Source of the DNA: Acanthornis magna
Taxonomy: Eukaryota; Chordata; Aves; Passeriformes; Acanthizidae
Assembly: GCA_036785705.1 (NCBI GenBank)
Contig: JAWUZG010000970.1
Location: 1,097,001-1,161,000, forward strand
Reading direction: 5' to 3'
Length of the DNA: 64,000 bases
The notes beneath the pieces were generated by a model. It saw nothing but the letters and a program-made list of their open reading frames with translations. It had not been told where the DNA came from and made no database searches. Below, piece by piece: positions 11,179 through 21,900 of the stretch. Position numbers and translations under genes: made by a program. The stretch's first letter is position 1, and every line of letters begins with the position of its first letter.

Positions 11179-14100
11179 TTAACAATAAATTTTGAATTTA
11201 TGCATTACATTTTGTAACATTCCAAAAGGCTTTCTCTCAAGCCCTACATATTCTCTGTTGTCTGCTGCAGATGCCAGAAAGAGAAAAGTTTATATCCATC
11301 TATTTTCTCTGCATGTCAACAATCTCACCTTTCTGAAAAATGCAAGTGACTCACTTATCCAAAGCTGACAAAGAAAACACTTAGTCACTCCTCAGCCAAC
11401 ACAGGAAACAAACAAGGAATTCCAGCTGAACTGCTTTCACAAAGGAGGAGGATGGACGAGGTTTTATGAAGACTAATCTGCTCCACCAAAGATGGCTCAG
11501 CTAAAACAAACAGAAGGTCTTTGACAACAATAGCTCAGCAAAAGACACAATAAACCTGAAACACTTTAGTGGATAGCAAGTCTATCCCGCCCTGACATTA
11601 AATTTTTGTAACACATGCTCTAAAATAAAAATTAAACTTCATGTTTGAAGTTACCTTTTCCTTAGGTAAGAGATTAGGATGAGATTTACAGAGATCAGAC
11701 TATGACCGTACTGCAGGGTTCATGCAGAACATTGTTTCAGACCATGGGTGTTGGTGGACCTATAAAAGAGCCTGTATGACATTTCCTTGCTCATATAATG
11801 GAGAACATCATTCCTTAGAAGGAGCATTGGGAAGCGGGAAGCAGAGCAGAGTGCAGGAGCTGATGTCAGGAGTTGGGCGGCTGGTGACCAAAACAGGTTT
11901 TGTCAGGTCTCTTTGCTCAAAATAGTGAAAGCTTACAGATCCATCAGAAAACTAACTTATAAAATTCATCAGCTTCTCTGAGACTTGTTTAGACAGCTTC
12001 AGTGTGAACTTGTGCTGAAGAAACTGACAGGGAAATAACCCCCAATATAGGTAACTAAAATAAAAATGAGACCAATAAGAACACCCTCTGTATTGAACTG
12101 TTCTAAGGAGGAAAACATAGTGCAGCAGTCAAATAAACCTCGTCCTTCCCTAATATCTATGATTGTAAACTTTCTATTATCATTGACCAATATTCGAGAG
12201 TGAATTAAAGCGCTTAAAATTTTTTGCACTTCTTTTGAAAAATCTAAGTCTTGCCCATGCACAGTGAGCCACAGTACAAAACATACAGTGTTTTACTAGG
12301 ACATTTTTTAAAGAATTTTTCTAATTTTTGTGTAACATGGTCCAGGTGTGCGTCTTTCACTTCTTGCACACAGATTCACCTCTCCTTCTGCATTGGCACT
12401 GATTCTATTGCTGAAAGGCCCCCAGTTGCCACCACACAAAATGGTAGATAAGCTAATGATACAGTTTGAAGTCCAAAGTACATCTTTTTTAACAGACATT
12501 AGGACAGACCTCTCACTTCTATGCCACCTAGTGCAAGTACTATAAATTTAAATGCTGAGCAAAGAGGTAGGATTTAATAGAATTTGAAATATTTACAAGC
12601 TGTAAGATTATAAAGGGCTTCCAACTATCTGAGTGAGACTCAACAGTAGTAGACACCATAGAGAGAGAAATCAGCACAGTGTACAACTTATCTGAACTTT
12701 TTCTATCTGGCTTCACTAGTTTCTGGGTATTGATTTACATTAAAATATCTTTCTTTGTTTTTACTTTGTCGGGCAACTCCATCCTGAATTATGTCTGTTT
12801 TAGACCTTTGTCTCACTTTAAGATTTGTTAACCTGCAATTCGGAGTTTACTTTTAGTTAAAAGCAAATAACTCACAGTACCTTATTAATTGCTGACTGAA
12901 ATTTGAGCCAGTATTTGTGAACACAGCGGCCTTCTTTTCTGCTTGCTAATGTTAGTGGTCTTCTTCTGAACATCTGTAAACAGATTTGGCTTTTTAAGCC
13001 TTATCATGGGAGGATGACAGTTTTAATTTGATTAACGAGTGCTCTTTCCACGGCTTTAGAAGTAACATTAAGGTTTACACCAACAAAGTGTTAAAGTCTT
13101 TCAGTCTCAGGACACACAATTGTTACACACAGTTCTGCAGCTATGGAGTGCAATGCCTCACTTGGAAATAGCCAACACCTTCTGTATGTGGTTTTGGTAG
13201 AGTTACCAAATAGATGTCCAAAGTGGAATGGCTTCTCAAACTTACACGTAAGTACAGGGCAAGACAGGGTCCAACACTAGTGGCAGTTTTGAGCTCAGAG
13301 TTCAACCACTGTTCATATATCTGAACAGCTTTGTGGTGAACACTTCTTCTTTAGTGAGCAAATTAGGGGATTCAGTCTAAAAGGATGGAAGTGGGTGGGG
13401 TGGTCCGTAGTTTGTTTTTCACATAATTCTGTCACTAACTGTATAAATATCTCAAACACTGAGATCTTCAATGAATGAATACTGTTTTCTGACTTGCAGT
13501 GGCTTTGTTCATGTATTAGGCTGATGTGATGATGCAGTGCAAGATTTCTACATGTTTCCTCTGCAGTCCACCCAGAGACATATGGATCTCCATGCCTTGT
13601 ATATTAATGAGACCACATAACTCCAGAGTCTCATGTGGTCCAACCATCAGAGGAAGACCAACAGCCAAGCAGCTATGTTCATTTCTGATGTATATGAATT
13701 CAAGGTTTTGATTATATTGCTCCATTTAAGATTCAGAATTAGCACAGTGCTGAGAGAAACAGTTGGTTTTTTCTACCTGTCTAAAAAGGTAGAGATGAGG
13801 ATTTATCTCCTTTGCATTAGACTTTGACATGTAGATGTCTATCTCAAAGCTAATCAAGAAGAAATCTCAAAGAAATCTAAGCCCTCTACATTCAGTGAAG
13901 AGAAAAGGGTGAGGTTTATCTCATCCAAAAATAGACATTTAAAAGAGATTGGATAAGTGATCTCTTCAGAGTATTTATTTGTAACCATAACAGTGCTGTA
14001 AAAATTTAGCTTAAACAATATACTTACTTTAGTCATCTAAGCTGTGTGAAATAAACTCTCCCCAGCCTTCTGCAGCTGAGCACAGATAGCTTGGCAAGCT

Positions 14101-15960
14101 TTAAATGAACTGTCTTGGATCACGAACTTTTCTGCCTGAGACAACCTGAAAAACTGCCTTAGCTTGTACAGATCTGTCTACTGCTCCTGCTCCTAGCCTT
14201 TGAACAAGCTCATTTAATGTTTGTTAAGGTGTTTCCATAGCGCACCATGATCTACAGTGCAAAGAAGTCTCTTTTTATTACTCATATCAACTGTTGAAGA
14301 TGTTTTCTCCGCACAGGTCAAAGGGGTTTGAATTGATGGGAGCTCACGATCTTGAATGTCAGGTAATTTCCAAACGCTCTAGTTCACCCTGCTACCACAA
14401 AATAGTATATTTAGACATGGGAATTAGAATAATTAGAGGGTGACTTCATATGTCTGCATTGGTAGGTTTCCATTTTCTTGCCTTGATACATTACTGCAGG
14501 ATCTCATAGGCATTGACTCAACTAAGATTCCAGTCTCATATAGCGGAATTTTAGAGGCTTAGACTAGGCAAAATTCAAAATATTTATACAGATCGCTAAA
14601 AATATTTTGACTTATCAAGTATACCCAGAAAGCATATAGTGTGTCTGTCAGCTGCTGGAGGAGAAGAAAGAAAAATTAGATGACAGAAAGGGAAGTTTTA
14701 TAGTGGATATCATCCCAGAGAGCTATGCACTTAGAAACATTGGACTTGTGCAATTGTCTTGTGATGAAGGCACAGGAATTACAAAAGTTATTAAGAAGCT
14801 GTTTACAAATTCTGTGGCTATTAAAGGCCATATTAGTTTTTGCACTTTCACTTTTAGAAGCATTTCCAGACTGGCTGGACTTTATGGAAAGGCATAAAAT
14901 ACTAGTTTTGCTTAATCTGTTCTTATTCAGTATTACTACTTTTTGCTTTACTGTGTTTGTTGGTTACAACAGTTACACAAGGCTTATAAATTTGAACACG
15001 ACACAGAGAGGATGGTGTGCATGGGTGCAAGTATGCTCATGTGAAGGAGCCCACAGGATCTGACCAAGAGCACCTAAACATGAAGGGTGACACTGATCTC
15101 TATTAATCTGGCCACAACAAAGTAAAATGAAGAGGAACTCTAAATCCCTTGAGACAGGTACATAGAGAGTGAGGAGTATTCTAACCCACTATGCTTGAAT
15201 GCAATCCACATCTTTCTGAAGGTGGCAATTTGGGTTTTATTCTGTTTTTCCTTGTGTAATTCTGCAGTTTCTTTATAGCCCAACAGCTTATCCACTTGGG
15301 CTTCCAGTTGCAACAGAACCAATGTTTAGTGCACAATGCTTTTGTGTGTGTCTGTCTATAAGAGGCATAAAAGGGTACAGCTGGGCAAGCTAGCACATGC
15401 AGAGAAGTGGGATGGAGTGGTATTTTGAAGGGGGAAGGGAACTGGTATCCATTCAGGCATCTATACTTCAGCCAAGTGAGTGTGCTCAGCTACCTGCTGT
15501 GGCTGGGGCAGCTTCAGCTCACCTCACTTCAATGTCTGCTTCTAGGGAGGGAGATGCTGTGTTGCATGGCTCAATGGTTCTACTGCGTTATCATCTGAGG
15601 GACTCCTGGGGTTCTTTTCTTTAAAAATTATGGGTAATTACAGAAAATAATTTGTTCATACAGACACGGCACCTGTAAATAAATTTTTAAAGTGGCAGTG
15701 TTCCATACAGAGTCAGCTACCACAGGAAATCTGGGACCAACACTCAGATGTGGCTGTTTCAGAGCCAAAAGCTATTTAATTTCCTAAAGCATGTTTTCCC
15801 AGTACCTGTGTATCCCTGCTCTGCTGTTTCCTTCACCCACACACCACCTTATTTTACATATCTAATTCATGAAATTTTAAGGTCTTTTTGCTTTTTCCAA
15901 CTGTCCACTTAAATACCAAATTAAAACAAAAAACCCAATACTCCACTGACTCTTGACAAT
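11179..15960. other. Unique noncoding stretch
   Basis: No gene or confident repeat seen. The two overlapping plus-strand frames at 14703-14897 and 14725-15063 look like chance: no domain, no splice borders. 12880-13090 (AATTAAT/TAATTTGATTAA-type motifs with few repeats) has the texture of conserved noncoding DNA, but that cannot be tested from one sequence. Confidence 0.5.
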
Positions 15961-16104
15961 ATGTTTTTACCTTTCCCACACAGAGGCAAAAAGAAGGCCT
16001 CCAAAGGTAGGGGAGAAGAAGAAAAAGGATCTACCCAAAATGCTCATGATTCAGAGAGTCATCATTCAGAGAGTGATGAAAAGTGGTTATACAGTCACAT
16101 CTAG
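15961..16104 (+). other. Exon-like open frame abutting a CR1; unassigned
   Basis: A short frame of 47 codons runs from ATG 15961 to TAG 16102-16104. A pyrimidine-rich tract and CACACAG at 15977-15983 form a good acceptor-like site. What follows encodes a lysine-rich then acidic, serine- and histidine-rich stretch (KKKASKGRGEEEKGS, then HDSESHHSESDEK). No good donor (GTRAGT) follows. The reading runs directly into CR1 homology near 16082, whose WL..RAVVNG motif shares this frame. Alternatives are a low-complexity coding exon interrupted or bordered by CR1, a more diverged upstream part of the same CR1, or chance. I recognise no host protein. Confidence 0.15.
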
Positions 16105-17080
16105 AGGGCAGTGGTCAATGGCTCAGAGTCCCAATGGACATCAGTGACAAGTGGTGTTCCTCTAGGATCCGTATTGAGATCAGTGTTATTTAACATCTTC
16201 ATTACTTATATAGACAAAGGGGTAAAGCGCATCCTCAGCAAGTTTGCAGATGCCGCCAGGCTGAGTGGTGCAATTGCCACACCTAAAGGACAGGATGCAA
16301 CCCCAAGAGACCTGGACAAGTTCGAAAAGTGGGCCCATGAGAATGTCATGAGGTTTAACAAGACCAAGTATGAGGCACTTCACCTGGGTTGGGGCAACTC
16401 CCACTATCAGTACAGGCTGGGGGATGAGCAGGTTGAGAGCAGCCCTGCCCAGAAGGACTTGGGATTGCTGGTGGATGAGAGACAGGACATGACCCAGCCA
16501 TGTGCCCTCACAGCCCAGAAAGCAAATCCTCTCCTGGGTTACATCAAAATCAGGGGATTCTGCCCCTCTGCTCTGCTCTGTGAGATCCCACCTGGAACAC
16601 TGCATCAGCTCTGAGGTCCCCCAACACAGGAAGGACACTGACCGGTTGGAGCAAGTCCAGAGGAGGGCCAAGAAGACAATTAGAGGGATAGAGCACCTCT
16701 CCTATGAGGAAAGGCTTAAAGAATTGGAAAAGGGAAAGGTGACCTAATTGTGGCCTTCTAGTACCCAAAAAGACCCGACAAGAAAGACAGAGAGGGACAA
16801 CTTACAAGAGAACGTAGTGACAGGACAAGGAGGACTGGATTCATATTAAAAGAGAGTAGATTTAGATTAGGTATTAGGGAGGAATCCCTTACTGTGAGGG
16901 TGGTGAGGCATTGGAACAAGTTGCTCAGAGAATTTGTGCGTGCCTCATCCTGGATAAGGCCAGGTTGGATGGAGCTCTGAGCAGCCTGGTTAGTAAAAGG
17001 TGTCTCTTCCTATGGCAGGGCTGTTGGAGCTAGATGGTCTTTAAGGTCCCTTCCAACCCAAAGCATTCTACGATTCTATG
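16082..17080 (+). mobile_element. CR1 LINE 3' fragment, plus strand
   Basis: Homology starts in the RT domain (WLYSHI-stop-RAVVNG, matching the CR1 block WLDG..QRVVVNG) and runs to the 3' tail ATTCTACG ATTCTATG at 17065-17080. Recognisable blocks are TSGVP.GSVL and LFNIFI at about 16150-16205, the active-site region [11 protein letters not shown] near 16240, [45 protein letters not shown], then after a frameshift LEQVQRRAKKTIRGIEHLSYEERLKEL to about 16725, then the 3' UTR. The RT active site reads FADA, so it has lost the second aspartate. The subfamily differs from the copy at 8926-11178 in both the RT wording and the 3' UTR. Confidence 0.95.
16111..16614 (+). pseudogene. CR1 reverse-transcriptase fragment, inactive
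   Basis: This 168-codon frame covers the second half of the CR1 polymerase and part of the thumb/connection. GVPLGSVL corresponds to the conserved GVPQGSVL and LFNIFI is intact. FADA replaces FADD at the catalytic site. [19 protein letters not shown] and [18 protein letters not shown] follow in family order. Homology then passes to another frame (16502-16747), so at least one frameshift and a small deletion separate the two parts. Domains upstream of the RT palm, including the endonuclease, are missing. Confidence 0.85.
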
Positions 17081-18735
17081 TAGGAAACATGGTCAAACCC
17101 ATTCTCATAGTCTTTTTCTAAGAGTTCTAACAAGTTAGATCTCTGTCTTCAGCTATCAGGAGATCAGAGCTTGTTTGGAAATTTACAAAGCACCAAGTTG
17201 ATCAAGAAACATAATTTCCACAAGAGTAATTTCCACAACTTATCCTTTTAATGTAATTCACCTAAACATGAGCTTTTCCTGAAGCATCTTTTTCACTATA
17301 GGGTTCGAATTAACTTGTCTCTTCAATTCTTTGAATGTATTTCTGTTTTTTCTGATTCCATCTGGAACACTGAAAAGCAGTTCCTTCCACGTAGTGCACT
17401 CCAAGCAGTTCTAGGTGTTTCACGATAATGCTGAAGACTTAGTAAAATGTATAATTTTTATATAAGTGCCCAGATGCACAAGTTCTTGGAACTTTGTCAC
17501 CAAATAGCAGTAGAGTAGACTGGCATCTCTTTAACTTACTCTTCTATTAGGTATTCCTGGCTCAAAAAAAAAAAAAAAAACCAAAACCTGAGTCACAGCA
17601 GTAAGTAAGATTTAACCTTATTGCATACCAGTAGTTTGGGATCAGAAAATATTCGTAGCACTGGATTTGGTAACATAAAAGCTCTGAAATTCTTATAATG
17701 TGCAATTGTCCCATCAATTGGAAATTTCAGTTTTGTAAAATGTCATTAATTCCTTCCCTGAGTTTTAAAGGATTTTTTTTATTTTTTACTAAGAACTAGA
17801 CAATTCAAAATATTTATTCGTACACAGCATTTTAATAAAAGCTCCACATGTTCTACAGATTTGTCTGCTATTCCCTGGCTAACAGAGTTGACCACCTGAG
17901 GCAACTCAGTGGATCTGATTCCTTCTTGCTGTTTTGTGAGAAGCAGCTGAAAACAGAATTCTCCTTTTTCTGGACCTGTTGGCAACATAAAAATGATATC
18001 TTGAACATGATTAGCAAATTCCTACCAGCCTCTCAGGGCACTGGGGCTGACCGTATGCTACAGTAAGAGAACTCATGGACAAGAGTCAACACTTAGTACC
18101 AGTTTTAGGCATGTGGCTCCCATCAGGGCCACTGTATTAAAGTGGCATCATAAGAAGAAGGCACTACAGTCTTAGGGAACAGATTTGGCTAGACAACAGT
18201 GGAGAATGCTAAAGCACAAAAAAAAGAGAGTAAAAATTCCTAAAGATCATTAAACAGGAGATAAATTGCTCTTGTGAATTCCATACTGGTTTAGAAATAG
18301 AAAACCATACCAAAAAAGAACAAAAACAAAACAGAACAAAAAAAAACCCCTGAAAGTTCTATTGCGAAATGGACACTGAGGCCCAGTGCAAACAACTTGT
18401 TCCACATCCTAAAAACTTTACATACTGATAGGGTTTCCGTGCCATGCTCCCCTTTGCCGTTCTCCTACACCATCCCTAAGCCACAGAGCAACAGCTACTT
18501 AAACACACCAATTCTACCATAACCACAGAATAATTGATTGACTTTTGTCCCTTAAGCCTAGGAAGATGTTTAAAAACTTTCAGATATGACTATTAATTGG
18601 TTTTCTTATTTGTTTTTCCTAGTACAACCTTAGAAATTTTTTACATCATGTTTTATTATTTAATCTTCTTAGGTGTCTGAAAAAGATTATGTATTTAAAT
18701 ATTAACATAGATAATACTGATCAGGCTGTACCACC
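17081..18735. other. Unique noncoding stretch with A17
   Basis: No gene recognised. A17 occurs at 17564-17580, with no recognisable retrocopy or SINE body in front of it. A-rich runs with scattered C occur at 18300-18350. Confidence 0.5.
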
Positions 18736-18845
18736 GCAGACTTTTTAGATATGAGAATACTGAAGCACAGAAAGACTCTAGCTTTCAAACGCACACAATG
18801 GAAGTTAGTAGCATCCAGGCAAGAAGCAGAAACACAGATTCCAAT
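18736..18845 (-). repeat. MIR-like ancient SINE fragment (antisense)
   Basis: The plus strand reads like the reverse complement of the MIR core: a GAGAATACTGAAGCACAGAAAG block, which corresponds to the MIR run GAGGAAACTGAGGCACAGAG, then CACACAATGGAAGTTAGTAGC, which corresponds to CACACAGC..GTTAGTGGC, then CAGATTCC. Divergence is heavy but the order and spacing are right. MIR copies in birds are few and old. Confidence 0.45.
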
Positions 18846-18908
18846 CTAAAGATCACTGAAGTCAACAGGAGTCTTTCTCTTGACATTAATGGGTTTGGGA
18901 TCAAACCC
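18846..18908. repeat. Ancient palindromic amniote element
   Basis: The left arm contains CACTGAAGTCAACAGGAGTC and the right arm CTTGACATTAATGGGTTTGG followed by GATCAAACC. The arms are imperfect reverse complements. The wording matches the old turtle/crocodile/bird palindrome that reads, in its usual form, '...ATTGAAGTCAATGGGAG...CTTTGGATCAGG'. It sits directly between two MIR-like segments. Confidence 0.6.
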
Positions 18909-18975
18909 TGAATGACCTGTCCACAGTCACACAGCCCATCAGAGAGAGAAGGGAAACAGGAGACTGCTACCCAAA
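18909..18975 (-). repeat. Second MIR-like core fragment (antisense)
   Basis: The plus strand reads ATGACCTGTCCACAGTCACA then CAGCCCATCAGAGAG. This corresponds to the antisense MIR core block TGACTTGCCCAAGGTCACAC with the following AGC..GTCAGTGGCAGAG. The fragment is short and diverged. Confidence 0.4.
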
Positions 18976-21900
18976 TTACTTTTTCCAGTGGAACTGGCTG
19001 GATGGCAGCAAGTTAAAAACTCCCCTGAGATATTATCATCGACCCTGGCCCATGCTACACATTTTCAATGACACATTTTCATAAATGAAAAAACAGTTCA
19101 CTGCGATTTTCTGAGGTTATTTTCTTTTCCAAATGCGGTACATCTATTAGAAATTTCAGAAATTTCTAGTCTGAAATGTAAATAGAGTAATTTTTGAGTG
19201 CAGTGAACAGTAACAGGTTTTTTGTTCTTTCCTATGTTTGTCTAGTAAAAAGAGTGGGCTGAGACATGAATTTTGGTCCATCACTGAACATCCCCTTGAC
19301 TTTGGCCCAAAGTGATAGTTCTCCAAAGAGTACTCACAAATAGTGCACTCTTTCAGTACTAAAGGCTCACATACATGAGAAGGTGAAATTTTTATACTGG
19401 CAAAAGAAATCTAAACAGTGTATGTGCATGTGTCTTTGCGCAAGTAGATATATATGTTTATATGAATGCACAAACACAGGCATACATAAATAAAATTAGA
19501 TTCATGTCTTCGGGAGTGATGTTTAGGTATTGTACACCTAATGTAAAAGCTTCTAGAATCTTCAAAAATAAAAGTTAAAGTCATTTCACCATTCAAGGAG
19601 TAATAAAAATATGCTTTTAAATACTAGAAGAACATGAAGTTTAAGTGCAGGGTTCTGCACCAAATAGTAATATACTAATTCCATACTTCGCCATTTAACA
19701 CAATGTAACCAGCCATACTTTAATGTAGCACAGCAATATGAAGATTCAAATGTCTGGCAATCCTATTTTAAGACACAGCTATGTATTCTAGTTTTGGAAT
19801 AATTGTTATCCCCCCCACAAACTACGGAAAAGTTTAGACTAGATATTTGACATCAGAAAGATCAGAATTTCTGTGTTTTCTTTCTCTCTCATCTTCCTTA
19901 CTTGAATTTTTCCTTTTTTTTTTTTTTTTTTTAAAGCAGCAACCTAAAAGGTCTGGATTCTGAGTTTTTCAATTGTTAGAAAATGGGAATAGTGACATAA
20001 AGGCATTTTTACTTATTAGAGCTTCTCTTGTGTTTCATCACCTGATGTCTTTCTTTGTGTAATGCCTGCCTAGCAATACTGGAAATTGTTTCTGAAGAGC
20101 TACAGAAAAGAAAATGCTTTGATCCAATAGAAACACATCAGTGTAATAGCAGTAGATACCATTTATTTTCCAGTCTTTCAATACCCCCCTTCAATTCACA
20201 AAACACACACTCAGTGATTAAAAATTCCTGTCATTTTTGTTTTAGAAGCTGGGAACCTACAACTCTAAAGTGTGGCAAAGTAAATCTTCTGCCGGAGTGA
20301 TCAAGGAATTATGCTTTTGTCCTGTCTTTATGTTTTCCACAATGCATAAAGCATCACTGTCCTTAATTGTTCTTTCATCTCACCCATTGACTTGAAATCA
20401 GCATTGCTCTCCAGGAGTAGTATTAGCTTGAGAAGTGGCAAAGAAAAGCAAAGAGGCTTAGCATACCTCAGCACTGCAGATTAAGTGCCTCTTCAAAGAT
20501 GTCACCCCAGATGTGGCAGGCAACATTCCTACTTTCCCCTGGCAACAGCTGTGGAGCCACATCAGTGCTACTGCCTTATGTTCCTGAACATTACGAGTAG
20601 GAATAAAAGCTGCCTTTTTAATGGCTTGGGTTTGTGTTGGAGGCATAATTTTCTGTTTACTTTTCAAAAGGGCAAGCCTTCTTGTGTTTTCACTGCTGAG
20701 AGATAAAGACGAGTTGACATCCTACAAGCCGTGCTTCCTTTTTGGGGTATTCGACAGCGTACCCTCTGTTGGTTTGGTTCATAGTAGCTCTCAGGGACTG
20801 CAATCTCCCTTTCATTAAGCTGTGATTACAAGCAACTGCTTGCAATTTCTTTAACGTCTTTGGTTGATTTCACTTCCAATTAAACATGGTCGGTGGTGTG
20901 AATTACTGTGGTCTGAAGAGAGTCAGGCTGCAGGTGTAGCAGACACAGCAAAAGAAGAGTTTCAGGAGCAAGAGTGGGCTCCATCTGGGGTGGGATTGTT
21001 TGTACACAGGCAGAGAAGGAAAACTGCACAGCTGCATTCTGCAAGAGCAGCCGCATCTGCTTTTTCTTCTGCGCCTCAGAAAACCCAGGCTGGACTCAAA
21101 GTGTGACCAAGAATTAAAAGTTTCTGTAGCCCATCTGAGGCCATCTCTCTTCCTCTATAAAGTTGTTACAACTCTGAAGAAAAAATGCTGTTAATGAAAA
21201 ACAGGTCAGCATGCCAAGCACTTACTCTACCTCACTGTTTCTGATTGGCTGTAATTTATCTGTACTCTATAACAGCTAGTATGTTATATTCTGGGGTTAT
21301 CCAGCATTTCCAGGGTTTTTTTCTTGTTTCTCTCTTTTTATTTTCCTTTTTGGAAAGGGAAGACTCCACGCATTTCATTTTTTTTTTTTTAATGTCTCTG
21401 TGAGCATTTTATTTAAAAACCTCTTACATATACAATTCAAATTCTATTACATGTAATGTTTTCCTCTGAACAGTTCCCTTACCAGAACATGTATTGATCA
21501 ATCAGATCTCGATTCTCTTGCCCAGATGTGTATTGTTCCTTTTCTCTGCCAGAGTTTCCTGAAGCTTTTTTCCTTTACATCAGCCCTGAAATTTTCCCTT
21601 TTCTGCTAGTCTGCTTCCTTCAACTTACATCAGTATTAGATAGTCTCATTGATCTATCTGAGGGATTCTGCAGCACTAATGTCTAGATGCATTTTTGTCT
21701 GACCTGTCTCAGACTATAGACTGCATCTTTTTTGTAGCAATCACCACAACTCCATCATTTAACACATTGTTAGTGCATACAGAGCTCGTAGAAATACATC
21801 CAGAGCACAAGTAATCCAAGATTAGTAGTTTTCATGTAGCTAATTGATTGACTTGGAACCTAGCTTACAAATTTATCACATTTAACACTCACTTGTGAAT

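Noticed and set aside
17564..17580. A17 as possible tail of a processed pseudogene or SINE
   Set aside because: No recognisable coding body, SINE body or target-site duplication around it.
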